Shown piece by piece: positions 25,420-34,511 of a DNA stretch of 64,000 nucleotides; the first letter of the stretch is position 1; every line of letters starts with the position of its first letter. Source of the stretch: Vulcanimicrobiota bacterium (GTDB lineage: Bacteria > Vulcanimicrobiota > Vulcanimicrobiia > Vulcanimicrobiales > Vulcanimicrobiaceae). The stretch spans positions 466,193 to 530,192 of the forward strand of contig PLJL01000004.1 of the NCBI GenBank assembly GCA_003140215.1, read 5' to 3'. The translations under genes were made by a program, and so were the position numbers. Below the pieces are notes generated by a model. The model did not search any database, had not been told where the DNA came from, and worked only from the letters and a program-made list of their open reading frames with translations.

Positions 25420-26497
25420 CCTCACGGCGGAGCTCGACCGGCAGCTGTCGGTTTGCAATGCCTGCCGCTACTGCGAAGGCTTCTGCGCCGTCTTCGGCGC
25501 GGCGCAACTGCGCACGGCGATCGGATCGGGCGACGTCGCCTACCTCGCGAACCTCTGTCACGACTGCCGGATGTGCTACGACGCGTGCATGTTCACGCCG
25601 CCGCACGAGTTCGCGATCAACATCCCCGCCGCGATGACCGAAGCGCGCGTGCAGACGTACGAACGCTACGGGACGCCGCCCGTCCTCGCGCGGATGATTC
25701 GCGCTCCCCGGCGTGGCGCGCTCGTCGCGGTACTTGCCGGCGTCACGATCGTAGCGCTGGCGGTCACGTTCTCGGCCGGCGCGGCGGCCCTGTGGACCCC
25801 CCAACTCGGCCCGGGCGCATTCTATCGCGTGCTGCCGTATGCGGCGATGGTCGTGTCGGCGCTCGCGCTCGCGCTCTTCGGGCTGGTTTGCATCGCGCTC
25901 GGCGCGCGCCGGTACGCGCGCGACATCGGCGCCGGCGAACGCTTCGCGACGCCCGCGGCGCTGCGTACCGCGCTGCGCGATGCGCTGAGCCTGCGGTACC
26001 TCAAGGGCGGCGGTGCGGGCTGCTACGACCAGAGCCGTGGCTCGGGGCGCCGGCGCTTCTTCCACGCGCTCGTCTTCTGGGGCGTGCTGGCCGACTTCGC
26101 AGCAACGACGAGCGCGGCCGTGCTTCAAGAGTTCCTGCACGCGTTGCCGCCCTATCCGTACTGGAGCGTGCCGGTCGTGCTCGGGACCGGCGGCGGCGTC
26201 GCGATCGTCGTTGGAGCGGCCGGCCTCATCGCCGTCAAGGTGCGCAGCGATCCGCGCCCCGCATCGACGCGCATGATCGCCTTGGACTACGCGTTCCTCG
26301 GCCTGCTCGAACTCGTGGCCAGCACCGGGCTGGCGCTGCTGGCCTTGCGCTCGACGAGCGTGATGGGTGCCCTGCTGGTGCTGCATTTGGGCGCGGTGGC
26401 CGGGCTCTTCGCGACCGCGCCGTACGGGAAGTTCGTCCACGCCGTCTACCGGGTCGTCGCTCTGGTCAAGAACGCCCACGAGCAAGCCGGCCCTTGA
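25406..26497 (+). CDS. tcuB: TcuB-like Fe-S membrane electron-transfer protein
   Basis: The 363-residue partner of the TcuA-like enzyme has two CxxCxxCxxxC clusters at the N-terminus (CNACRYCEGFC and CHDCRMCYDAC), fitting two 4Fe-4S centres. About six membrane helices follow (residues about 100-350), with His residues that could hold haem or contact quinone. In Salmonella, TcuB reoxidises the TcuA flavin and passes electrons to the membrane. Last gene of the operon; 75 bases separate it from the next start. No tcuC or tctABC transporter gene is present. Confidence 0.88.
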   Translation: MLELDLTAELDRQLSVCNACRYCEGFCAVFGAAQLRTAIGSGDVAYLANLCHDCRMCYDACMFTPPHEFAINIPAAMTEARVQTYERYGTPPVLARMIRAPRRGALVAVLAGVTIVALAVTFSAGAAALWTPQLGPGAFYRVLPYAAMVVSALALALFGLVCIALGARRYARDIGAGERFATPAALRTALRDALSLRYLKGGGAGCYDQSRGSGRRRFFHALVFWGVLADFAATTSAAVLQEFLHALPPYPYWSVPVVLGTGGGVAIVVGAAGLIAVKVRSDPRPASTRMIALDYAFLGLLELVASTGLALLALRSTSVMGALLVLHLGAVAGLFATAPYGKFVHAVYRVVALVKNAHEQAGP

Positions 26498-26572
26498 CGA
26501 CCTCCTAAAACCGTAGTAGAGTGGCCGCGGGTCAAGTCTTAAGTTTATAAGTGTTCGCGCCCGGAGGCGGTT

Positions 26573-28708
26573 TTGCAGACAACGAAAGGGTGGACGGCCG
26601 TGCGCGTCGTCGGCTTGAGCCTGGCCACGTGCGCCGCAGCGCTCGCGCCGCTAGCGGCGCAGGCGGCGACGAACGCGATCCCGCTCGCGATCCCGACCCT
26701 GCAGTCACCGCCGCCGCTCGAGCCGTCGGCCGACCCGGCGCGCTGGAAGGATGCGGCCGTTGCCTCACTGCCCTGGGACGTGCAGCATCAGAAGGCCGCG
26801 TCCGAACCCACGACGGCGCGCCTGGCCACCGACGGGACGCACATCTACGTGCGCTTCGACGTCACGCAGCACGAGGCGCTGATGGCGCAACAGCACACCA
26901 ACGACGTCGGGGACGGAACCGACGACGAAGTCTGGATCGACCTGTGGCCCAACGGCAACAGCGGGTTCTACTACCAGTTCGCGGCGACGTCCAACGGGAC
27001 GCACTACCAGTACTCGTCGGAGAACACCGCCTATGCACCGACGTGGGTCTCGTTCGGCGCCGCCTACGCCGGCGGCTTCACCGTGACGATGAAGATCCCG
27101 ATCGCGGTCATGCGCGGCAGCGGCGCCGGCGGCGCGTGGAAGCTGCAGCTGGTGCGCATCGTGCGTTCGACCGGGGAGCGCCAGGTCTGGAGCTACGGCA
27201 ACGCACAGACCAACGGCGACGATGTGAACTACGCGGGCGTGCTCAACGGCATGGCGCCCGCCGTCGCGTCGCGGGCCAAGCCGCGCATCGCGCTCTACGG
27301 GTTGGGCGGACTGGGCTCGAGCAGCTCGGGTTTGACGACTTCGCGGATGGGCGGCGACTTCTCCGTACCGATCACGGCGACGTCGTCGGTATACGGTACG
27401 CTTCACCCCGACTTCTCGAACGTCGAGGTCGACCAGCAAACGATCTCGCCGACCGCGTACCAGCGTTCGTTCAACGAGGTGCGGCCGTTCTTCACCCAGG
27501 GCGCGAACTACTACGAACGGTTCAGCTGCTCGGCGTGCCCGTTCATCGCGCAGCTCTACACGCCGTCGATCCCGACCCCGCGTGACGGGTACGCGTTCGA
27601 GGGCAAGCAAGGCCAGTTCTCGTTCGCCGGATTCGACGCGGTCGGCGCGAGCCGCAACGACGGCGCGGCGGCGCTGGGCTATCATACGCCGGACAACCAC
27701 TGGTCGCTCACGGCGCAGACGGTCGCCGCGAACGCCCCCGGCCTCACCGACCACGTCGACACCGGCGGGATCTCGTACAACGACAGCAAGCACGTCAGCG
27801 CGTACTTCGACTACGGCTACGATCACGGGACGAACGTCGCCGACCCGTCCCAGGCACAGCGCTACGACCTGGGTACCTACCTCTACTCGAACACGTTCGG
27901 GTTCGCCGCGTCGCTGCGCAAGGTCGGCCGGTACTACGAGCCCGTCGACGGTTTCGTCCAGCACGCCGACATCGCCGGATACGCGGTCTACGCGAACAAG
28001 ATCTGGCTCTTCGACAAGAAGTCGTGGCTGAACAGCATCCAGTTCGCCACCTTCGAGGATCGCTACCACGGGCACACCGGCGGGCTGAACCAAACCGACA
28101 GCAGCTTGTCTCTCGACATCCTCACGCAGAGCCGGATCGACGTCAACGCCAGCGTCGGGTCGAGCTACCTGTTGCTCGACAGCGGGGTCTTCACCCCGAT
28201 CTCGCAGAACGGGATCGGCGTCACCTGGCACAGCGGCACGGCCAACGACCCGGGCAGCAACGGCTTCCACGGCTCGTCGTCCACTCCGACGTCGCTCGTC
28301 TACAACACCGGGCGCTTCGGCCCGGGCCGGGTCGACTCGTGGGTGCGCAGTTCGACGATGCGGGCCGGACCGCGCGGCACGCTCTCGCTGGAAGCGGACG
28401 ACACGCGCGCCTATGAGGACAACGCGACGACCAACGTACAGTGGCTCGAGCGGCTCGGCTACAGCTACGCGACGGGCACGAACTCGTCGCTGGCGATCGG
28501 GATGCGGCGCATCATCGGGACGCCGCCGCTCCTCGATCTCGCCAACCAGCCCGGGTTCACGCGGGCGTGGAACCTCTCGTTCGCGTATCACCGCCGCACG
28601 CCGCATGACGAGCTGTACTTCGCGTACGGTGACGCCAGCCAGCTCTCGACGCTCCCGCAGCTCATCGTGAAGTTCATCCACTACTTCGGCGCCGAAAAAG
28701 GCACCTAG
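26573..28708 (+). CDS. DUF5916/CBM9-like outer-membrane barrel-type protein
   Basis: The 711-residue exported protein starts at a TTG preceded by GGAGG, with a signal peptide ending about AAQAAT. Residues about 45-200 form a CBM9-like beta domain (ARWKDAAVASLPW, DGTHIYVRFDV, DDEVWIDLWPNGN). The rest has the DUF5916 pattern HPDFSNVEVDQQTISPTAYQ, FNEVRPFFTQGANYYERF and alternating amphipathic strands to the end. Related proteins sit in the outer membrane of diderms; the function is unknown. Its ending FIHYFGAEKGT fits a barrel terminus only loosely. Confidence 0.82.
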   Translation: MQTTKGWTAVRVVGLSLATCAAALAPLAAQAATNAIPLAIPTLQSPPPLEPSADPARWKDAAVASLPWDVQHQKAASEPTTARLATDGTHIYVRFDVTQHEALMAQQHTNDVGDGTDDEVWIDLWPNGNSGFYYQFAATSNGTHYQYSSENTAYAPTWVSFGAAYAGGFTVTMKIPIAVMRGSGAGGAWKLQLVRIVRSTGERQVWSYGNAQTNGDDVNYAGVLNGMAPAVASRAKPRIALYGLGGLGSSSSGLTTSRMGGDFSVPITATSSVYGTLHPDFSNVEVDQQTISPTAYQRSFNEVRPFFTQGANYYERFSCSACPFIAQLYTPSIPTPRDGYAFEGKQGQFSFAGFDAVGASRNDGAAALGYHTPDNHWSLTAQTVAANAPGLTDHVDTGGISYNDSKHVSAYFDYGYDHGTNVADPSQAQRYDLGTYLYSNTFGFAASLRKVGRYYEPVDGFVQHADIAGYAVYANKIWLFDKKSWLNSIQFATFEDRYHGHTGGLNQTDSSLSLDILTQSRIDVNASVGSSYLLLDSGVFTPISQNGIGVTWHSGTANDPGSNGFHGSSSTPTSLVYNTGRFGPGRVDSWVRSSTMRAGPRGTLSLEADDTRAYEDNATTNVQWLERLGYSYATGTNSSLAIGMRRIIGTPPLLDLANQPGFTRAWNLSFAYHRRTPHDELYFAYGDASQLSTLPQLIVKFIHYFGAEKGT

Positions 28709-28726
28709 CCCGGCGCGCGACCGCGA

Positions 28727-29110
28727 CTAGTGCGTTGGAGTCGTCGTCGCTTGGGGCGTGATCCGGTAGGCGCCGATCTTCCAGTTCGGGTCCACGCGCA
28801 GCTGGACGGTCAGCGTCCCCTTGTCGAACGCCGCTTCGAATTCGTAGCGTCCTTTGTCCGGATCGGTCGCCGTTTGCTTGACGCCGCGATAGGTGCCCAG
28901 CGCGTGCATTTTATCGGAGAGCTGGCCGACCGAGGCACGCGTCACCTGGGCCTTGAGGGTATCGTCGAAGTTCGCGACGGTGCGGTCGTAGTCGCCGTCG
29001 TAGACCGCGCGCGTCGTCTGATCGGCGAGCGCTTGGGGGTCGGCGTGCTGCGCGCACGCGGACGCCGCGATCGACAGCGCGATCGCGGCGCAGACGCCGC
29101 TGAACCGCAC
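28727..29110 (-). CDS. Small DUF3887-like lipoprotein
   Basis: The 127-residue protein has a lipoprotein signal (FSGVCAAIALSIAASAC). The mature part matches the DUF3887 layout: QTTRAVYDGDYDRTVANFDDTLK, a VGQLSDKMHALGTYRGVK helix, then two beta strands with EAAFDKGTLTVQLRVDPNWKIGAYRI. Such domains occur on many secreted proteins, and the role is unknown. It overlaps no neighbour and lies 3 bases before the stop of the next minus-strand gene, so they may be co-transcribed. Confidence 0.7.
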   Translation of the reverse strand: MRFSGVCAAIALSIAASACAQHADPQALADQTTRAVYDGDYDRTVANFDDTLKAQVTRASVGQLSDKMHALGTYRGVKQTATDPDKGRYEFEAAFDKGTLTVQLRVDPNWKIGAYRITPQATTTPTH

Positions 29111-29113
29111 CGG

Positions 29114-29617
29114 TTAGAGCGCGCCCCAGCCGTACGAGACGTTCGCGACGCGCGTCGGGCCGCGGTCGGAGCCGGATTGCCGGGCGCCCGCGACGAGCGG
29201 GTGGAACGAGGTCTGCGTGAGACCCGTCGCGACGCGTTGCGTGCCGCCGGGGCCGCTCTGCGAGAGCGCGAGCTGGTGCCGCAGGCGCAACACTTCTTGA
29301 TGCTGCACGGCGACCTCGTGCTGGTATCCGGCGACGAGCGCCGCTTCGTGCGTGTAGGCGCTGCGCTCGGAGGCGTAGGCGGCTTCGGCGTTGCTCGCCT
29401 CGGCTTGCGTCTGCGCCTGTTGACGATCGTATTCCGCGTACTTCTGATGGACTTTGCGGTTGTGGTTGATGATCAGCAGCGTTGCGGCAGCCGCGGCTCC
29501 GCCTAAAATGATGTTGCGCGTGCTGGCGGCGCCGTCCGCGAGCGCCGGCGCGGCCGGAAGCGTGGTGAGGGCGAGCGTCGCGGCGAGCGACAGGGAAGCA
29601 AGGCGGCGTTTGGTCAT
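29114..29617 (-). CDS. Exported coiled-coil protein of unknown function
   Basis: The 167-residue protein starts at ATG 29617, preceded by GAGAGGA. A signal segment (LASLSLAATLALTTLPAAPALA) is followed by a short hydrophobic stretch NIILGGAAAAATLLII. A long Gln/Ala/Glu helix comes next (about residues 55-125, coiled-coil type), and a Gly/Ser-rich tail. I recognise no family. It is probably an envelope protein expressed with the lipoprotein downstream. Confidence 0.65.
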   Translation of the reverse strand: MTKRRLASLSLAATLALTTLPAAPALADGAASTRNIILGGAAAAATLLIINHNRKVHQKYAEYDRQQAQTQAEASNAEAAYASERSAYTHEAALVAGYQHEVAVQHQEVLRLRHQLALSQSGPGGTQRVATGLTQTSFHPLVAGARQSGSDRGPTRVANVSYGWGAL

Positions 29618-29739
29618 TGTATGAGTCCTCTCCGGGGCTGTTGTACCCAACGTGGCGGCCAAACCGATCGGTTCCGGTCGTTGCTGACGTGCGCTCGCTC
29701 ACAAGATGATTGCGCCGCCTGCGCGGCGGAGATCGCGCC

Positions 29740-30819
29740 ATGCGCCAAACAGTGGTTTCCGGGGTCTGGTCCTGGTCGCGTTGGCAGCCCGATCGCGGGC
29801 TGGACTTCAACGCCTTTTTCATCGAGACGAGCGAGGGAAATCTCGTCGTCGATCCGCTCGAGCCCGACGACGAAACGTTGGCCGAGCTGATCTCGCGCGG
29901 CGTCGCCGCGGTGGTGGTGACGAACCGCGATCACGAGCGCGCGACCGCGAGCGTTGCGCAAGCGACCGGTGCGCAGGTGATCGCGAGCAGCCTCGACGCC
30001 CCGCTGCTCGCCCACGCCGTCGGCCGCACCGTGGAACCGGGCGACGTCGTGCACGGCTGGAGGGTGCTGGGCTTCGACGGGCTCAAGACCGCGGGCGAGA
30101 TCGCCCTGGTCGACCGCGCGCGCAAGGCGGCCATCGTCGGGGACTCGTTGTGGGGAAAGCCCGCCGGTGCGCTCACGATCATGCCCAAGGTCGCCGATCC
30201 CGATCGGGCCGCCCTGTCGCTGCGCGCGCTGCGCGCCGCCCACGTCGAGCACCTGCTCGTCGGCGACGGCGCCTGCATCTTCGGCAACGCATACGAGGTG
30301 ATCGGCGCGGCGCTGGGCGCGCGTGACGGGGTGCTGGCCGGCCGCGTCAACCTCGACGAGGTGGCCTACATGCAATTTGCCGCCGACCCGCCGCCCTACG
30401 GCGGCGCGATGGCGGAGCTGGGATGGCTGCTCGGCGCGCGCCGGCTCTCGTACGCGGCCGGACGCCTGCGGCGCGGGGAACACTACTGCCCTTACCACTG
30501 GCACACCGCCGAAGAAGAGCTGTTCGTCGTGGTCTCCGGCACGCCGATGCTGCGCACGCCGGCGGGGACGTTCGCGCTGCGCCCCGGCGACGTCGTCGCC
30601 TTCGGGACCGACGCGCGCGGGGCGCACCGCCTGTGGAACGAGGCCGCCGAAGACGCCGTCGTGCTGATGGTCGCGAACGCCGATCCCGCCGACGTGTGCT
30701 TCTATCCCGATTCGGAGAAGCTCATGGTCGAAGCGACCGGCACGATCGTCCACGATCGCCCCGGGCTCGACTACTTCGACGGCGAGACGGGCACGCGCCG
30801 GGAAGCGCCCGCCCGCTGA
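29740..30819 (+). CDS. MBL-fold/cupin fusion protein
   Basis: Of the 359 residues, about 1-230 form a small metallo-beta-lactamase-like domain: LDFNAFFIETSEGNLVVDP, the metal loop reduced to TNRDHERATA instead of HxHxDH, then KTAGEIALVDR, IVGDSLWGKPAG and LLVGDGACIFGNA. Residues about 250-330 are a cupin with metal ligands visible in HYCPYHWHTAEEELFVV and a later GAHRLWNE. The cupin looks intact while the MBL site looks stripped of several His. ATG 29740 has GGAG upstream. The substrate is unknown. Confidence 0.8.
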   Translation: MRQTVVSGVWSWSRWQPDRGLDFNAFFIETSEGNLVVDPLEPDDETLAELISRGVAAVVVTNRDHERATASVAQATGAQVIASSLDAPLLAHAVGRTVEPGDVVHGWRVLGFDGLKTAGEIALVDRARKAAIVGDSLWGKPAGALTIMPKVADPDRAALSLRALRAAHVEHLLVGDGACIFGNAYEVIGAALGARDGVLAGRVNLDEVAYMQFAADPPPYGGAMAELGWLLGARRLSYAAGRLRRGEHYCPYHWHTAEEELFVVVSGTPMLRTPAGTFALRPGDVVAFGTDARGAHRLWNEAAEDAVVLMVANADPADVCFYPDSEKLMVEATGTIVHDRPGLDYFDGETGTRREAPAR

Positions 30820-30858
30820 GAGGGTGCGAGCCCGCTTGCGCGCGTACGTTGGAGTCTG

Positions 30859-31260
30859 ATGCTGCCGTTCGTCCTGGCCGCCATGCTCGCGTCGGCCTCA
30901 CCCTCGCCCTGCCCGTCCGACTTGCTCGTCGCGAACCCGCGGCTCAAGATCGTGCGCGCGCGCGACAAGGCATTCGACAACTACATCGTCACCGTTGACG
31001 TCAAGAACCGCGGCAGCGCGGCGCAACCGGACGGGACGCTGCAACACCTCGCGCTGCTCCAGCGCGGCGCCGTTGTGGGCACGCAGCCGATCCCGGTGCT
31101 CGGGGCCGATGAGGAGTACCCCGCTGCGTTTCGCATCCGGCTGCCGCATCAGAGCAAGCGCCCACCGTTCCCGGTCGAGTTCCGCTACGTCCTCGACTCC
31201 AAGAACGGCTCGCGCGCGAACTGCACGAGCGCGAACGACCGGCTGTCCGCGACGCTCTGA
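30859..31260 (+). CDS. Small exported protein of unknown function
   Basis: The 133-residue protein has a short signal (LPFVLAAMLASASPSP) and a single Ig-like or CARDB-like beta domain: IVTVDVKNRGSAAQPDGTLQ, GTQPIPVLGADEEYPAAF, PVEFRYVLD. Two Cys residues (in SPCPSD and NCTSAN) could form one disulfide. Its stop overlaps the ATG of the alpha-mannosidase gene (ATGA), so the two are made together. Confidence 0.65.
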   Translation: MLPFVLAAMLASASPSPCPSDLLVANPRLKIVRARDKAFDNYIVTVDVKNRGSAAQPDGTLQHLALLQRGAVVGTQPIPVLGADEEYPAAFRIRLPHQSKRPPFPVEFRYVLDSKNGSRANCTSANDRLSATL

Positions 31261-33704
31261 TGCGCGTCCGCCTCGACCGGCGCGGCGCGGACGAGGCGAC
31301 CGTGACCCTGGCCGCGCGCGCGACGTTTCCGGACGGACCGCTGCGGCTGCGCTACCCGACGCGAACCGGCGCATTGCTGCGGATCGACGGGGCCGTGCGC
31401 GGTGCCTTCGACGGCATGCACGCGGCCATCGACTTGCCGGCGCTTCCCGGCGAACACGAGATCCTGCTCGACGTCGAACGGCGCTCGCTGCCCGTCGCCG
31501 GGCTGCCCGCCGGTGACGGTCTGCGCTGGAGGGTCATGCTCGCGCGCGCGGCGCAGCGCCCCGCCCGGCAACTCGAGGTCGAGGTCCGCGACGAGGCCGC
31601 GCCGGGGGTATCGATCGACGTCCCGCTCGTCGGACACGCGCACCTCGACGTCGCCTGGCTGTGGACGTACGAGGCCGCGCACCGCAAGGCGCTGCGCACG
31701 TTCGCCACGGCCGTGCGGCAGATCGAGAACGACGCGCGCTACGTCTTCGCGCAAAGCCAGCCGCAGCTCTATGCCTGGGTATTCGGCGCCGACGCCGAGC
31801 TCGGCGGGCGGATTCGCGCGCACGCGCAGGGGCATTGGGACGCCAGCGTGGCGCCGCTGTGGGTCGAGTGCGACCTCCACGCGCCCAGCGGCGAGTCGGT
31901 GCTGCGGCAGTTCGCGCACGGGATCCGCTGGATGCGCGATCACGTCGGCGTCGAGCCCGACGTCGCCTGGCTGCCCGATACGTTCGGCTTCCCCGCCACC
32001 TTTCCAACCCTCGCCGCGCACGCCGGCGTACCGTACTTCGCCACCACCAAGCTGCAATGGAACGACACGACGCGCTGGCCGTATCCGCGTTTTCGCTGGG
32101 TGGCGGACGACGGTTCCGCGCTCATCGCCGCGATGCTCGACACGTACGACGGCCCGCTGGGCGACGACCGCGTCGCGACGGCGCGCGAACGCGACGAGCT
32201 GCTCGTCGTCGGCTACGGCGATGGCGGCGGCGGTGCGACCGACGCCGACTTGGCCCGCGTCGGTGCGGGCTCGCGCGGCTGGACGAGCGTGCACGACTGG
32301 TTCGTGCGCGAAGTCGCGCCCGACGTGCTGCCCGAACACCGCGGCGAGCTCTACCTCGAGACGCACCGCGGGACGTACACGACCCATCACGACGTCAAGG
32401 CCGGCAACGCCGAGCTCGAACGCGAGCTCGCCTACGCCGAAGAGCTCGCGGCCTGGTGCGTGGCAGTGCGAGCGCCCGAGCCGGTGCGCCGTTCGCTCGC
32501 CGAAGATCTGCACAATGCCTGGCGGATCGTGCTGCGCGCGCAGTTTCACGATGTGATCACCGGCACCGCGATCGGTGCGGTCTACACCGACGTCCACGCC
32601 GAGCAGCACCGCGCGCTGGCGATCGCGGCGCGTGTGGCCGACGCGGCAGCCGCGGTACTGCCGCGCAGCGACGTGCGGCTGCTTCCGCCCGCGGCGCTCG
32701 AACCGCGCCGTGACGGTGACGCGTGGCTGTTCGAAAACGCGTACCTGCGAGCGCGCGTGCGCGACGACGGAACCGTGACCGAGCTCGGCGGTCGCGACGC
32801 GCCCAACCTCGTCGCCCTGGCCAACGGCATCACCGCGTACGCCGACCGCCCGCAGCGCTACGACGCGTGGAACGTCGATCGCAGCTACGTTCGCAAGCAG
32901 GTGCGCGTGCGGCCCGACGGCGCGCTGGCCGAAGACGGCGCGCTGATGGTGCAGCTCGCGGTCGGCGCGCGCTCGCGCGTGACGATGCGCATCGCGCTGT
33001 TGGAGGACGAGCCGTGGCTGCGCGTCGACCTCGCCGCGGCCTGGCAGGAGAACCATGTGTTGTTGCGCGCGGAGCACCGCATCGCGCTGCACGCGCGTGA
33101 GGTGCGCTTCGGACAGCAGCACGGGACGCTGGTGCGTAGCGCGTATCCCGAGACCGATGGCGAGCGCGCCAAGTTCGAGGCTCCCGGCCAGCGTTGGGCT
33201 CACGTGAGCGATGCCGAGCACGGCTTGGCGGTCTTCAGCCCGGATCTCTACGGCTGGAGCGCGGTCGGCCTCGACGGCGGCGGCGTGCGGCTCGGAACCT
33301 CGCTGCTGCGTTCGCCGCGTTGGCCCGACCCGCTCGCCGATCGCGGCGAACAGCGGCTGTCGTACGCGTTCGTGCCGACCTCCGGCGCGACGATCTCGGC
33401 GCTCGAGCACGCCTGGGTGTCCTATGCGGCGCGCGAATGCGTGCGGCTTTTCACCTGCGAGAACCCGGCGGTGCTGATCGTCGCCACCTACCCTGCCGAC
33501 GACGGTAGCGGCGTGGTCGTGCGCGTCCGCGAATGCGACGGAGCGCGGCATCGGGTGGCGCTGCGCTGCGGCGGCCGTATGCGGGTGGCGATCCCGATCG
33601 ATGCCGTCGAACGCACCGTCGGCGGCGACGCCGCGGTCGTCGACGAGAACCTCGTCTTCGAGCTGACCCCCTTCGCGCTGCGTTCGTTCCTGGTGCGCTT
33701 CTGA
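31260..33704 (+). CDS. Alpha-mannosidase, glycoside hydrolase family 38
   Basis: The 814-residue retaining alpha-mannosidase has an N-terminal beta part (1-120), then the GH38 catalytic domain with Zn-site GHAHLDVAWLWTYE, HWDASVAPLWVECD, the nucleophile Asp in AWLPDTFGFPATFP, and HDVITGT with another Zn ligand. C-terminal beta domains carry DVRSLRGL-type strands up to residue 814. No signal peptide is present, so it probably acts in the cytosol on mannosyl glycans or catabolic oligosaccharides. It is coupled at both ends: ATGA with the upstream gene and with the HAD gene. Confidence 0.92.
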   Translation: MRVRLDRRGADEATVTLAARATFPDGPLRLRYPTRTGALLRIDGAVRGAFDGMHAAIDLPALPGEHEILLDVERRSLPVAGLPAGDGLRWRVMLARAAQRPARQLEVEVRDEAAPGVSIDVPLVGHAHLDVAWLWTYEAAHRKALRTFATAVRQIENDARYVFAQSQPQLYAWVFGADAELGGRIRAHAQGHWDASVAPLWVECDLHAPSGESVLRQFAHGIRWMRDHVGVEPDVAWLPDTFGFPATFPTLAAHAGVPYFATTKLQWNDTTRWPYPRFRWVADDGSALIAAMLDTYDGPLGDDRVATARERDELLVVGYGDGGGGATDADLARVGAGSRGWTSVHDWFVREVAPDVLPEHRGELYLETHRGTYTTHHDVKAGNAELERELAYAEELAAWCVAVRAPEPVRRSLAEDLHNAWRIVLRAQFHDVITGTAIGAVYTDVHAEQHRALAIAARVADAAAAVLPRSDVRLLPPAALEPRRDGDAWLFENAYLRARVRDDGTVTELGGRDAPNLVALANGITAYADRPQRYDAWNVDRSYVRKQVRVRPDGALAEDGALMVQLAVGARSRVTMRIALLEDEPWLRVDLAAAWQENHVLLRAEHRIALHAREVRFGQQHGTLVRSAYPETDGERAKFEAPGQRWAHVSDAEHGLAVFSPDLYGWSAVGLDGGGVRLGTSLLRSPRWPDPLADRGEQRLSYAFVPTSGATISALEHAWVSYAARECVRLFTCENPAVLIVATYPADDGSGVVVRVRECDGARHRVALRCGGRMRVAIPIDAVERTVGGDAAVVDENLVFELTPFALRSFLVRF

Positions 33705-34435
33705 TGCGCGAGATCGATACCGTCTTGTTCGACCTCGACGATACGCTGCACGACGACACCACCGCCTACCTCGCCGCGGCGCGCACGGTCGCCGAGACGA
33801 TCGGCGCCGAGCGCGGGATCGACCCCGGCACCCTCGTCGACGCCTACGAGCGTGCGGCGATGCGTTTCTGGTCATCGCTCACCGCCGAGCACTTGACGCA
33901 CACGATCGCCGGCCAGCGCGAGCGCATGTGGTACGAAGCGTTGCTGGAGGTGGGATTCGACGATCGCGCGCTCGCGCAGCGCGCGGCGGCGCGCTACGGC
34001 GTGGCGCGTGCCGGCACCATCCTCGAACTCGCGCCCGGGGCGGTCGACGTGCTGGCCGCGCTGCGCGCGCACGGCTGCAAGCTCGGCCTGGTCACCAATG
34101 GGTTCGCCGCCACGCACCACGAGAAGATCGAACGGCTCGGCCTGCGCCGGCTGATGGACGCATTCTTCCTGGCCGACGAGGTCGGGATGGTGAAGCCGGA
34201 CCCCGAGCTGTTTCGTCACGCCTGCCGGGTGCTGGGCAGCGATCCCGCGCGGACCGCGATGGTGGGCGACCGGTATGCGCGCGACGTCGTCGGAGCGCTC
34301 GAAGCGGGGCTGTTCGCGGTGCTGCTGGACGTCCACGCTACCCCGATCCCACCCGGCGCGCCGCAACCCGACGCCGTCGTGACCTCGATCGGCGCCGTGC
34401 TCGACGTCATCCCGGTCGCTCGGTTGTCCCGCTAG
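33704..34435 (+). CDS. HAD-superfamily hydrolase
   Basis: The 243-residue enzyme has the four HAD motifs: nucleophile DLDDTLHDD, motif II VTNGFAA, a Lys in VKPDPELF, and GDRYARDVVGA. The cap is helical (subfamily I, class 1-like). It resembles the YjjG/pyrimidine nucleotidase or sugar-phosphatase group, and the substrate is not clear. The ATG overlaps the mannosidase stop, so a sugar-phosphate substrate is a reasonable guess, not proven. Confidence 0.88.
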   Translation: MREIDTVLFDLDDTLHDDTTAYLAAARTVAETIGAERGIDPGTLVDAYERAAMRFWSSLTAEHLTHTIAGQRERMWYEALLEVGFDDRALAQRAAARYGVARAGTILELAPGAVDVLAALRAHGCKLGLVTNGFAATHHEKIERLGLRRLMDAFFLADEVGMVKPDPELFRHACRVLGSDPARTAMVGDRYARDVVGALEAGLFAVLLDVHATPIPPGAPQPDAVVTSIGAVLDVIPVARLSR

Positions 34436-34511
34436 GAAGGGTATGCGCCCGGGGGTCATTCCGCTCGCCTGCTCAAGGGGTCCGGAGAGGAGGGGGTGAA
34501 CCGCTAGCTTG

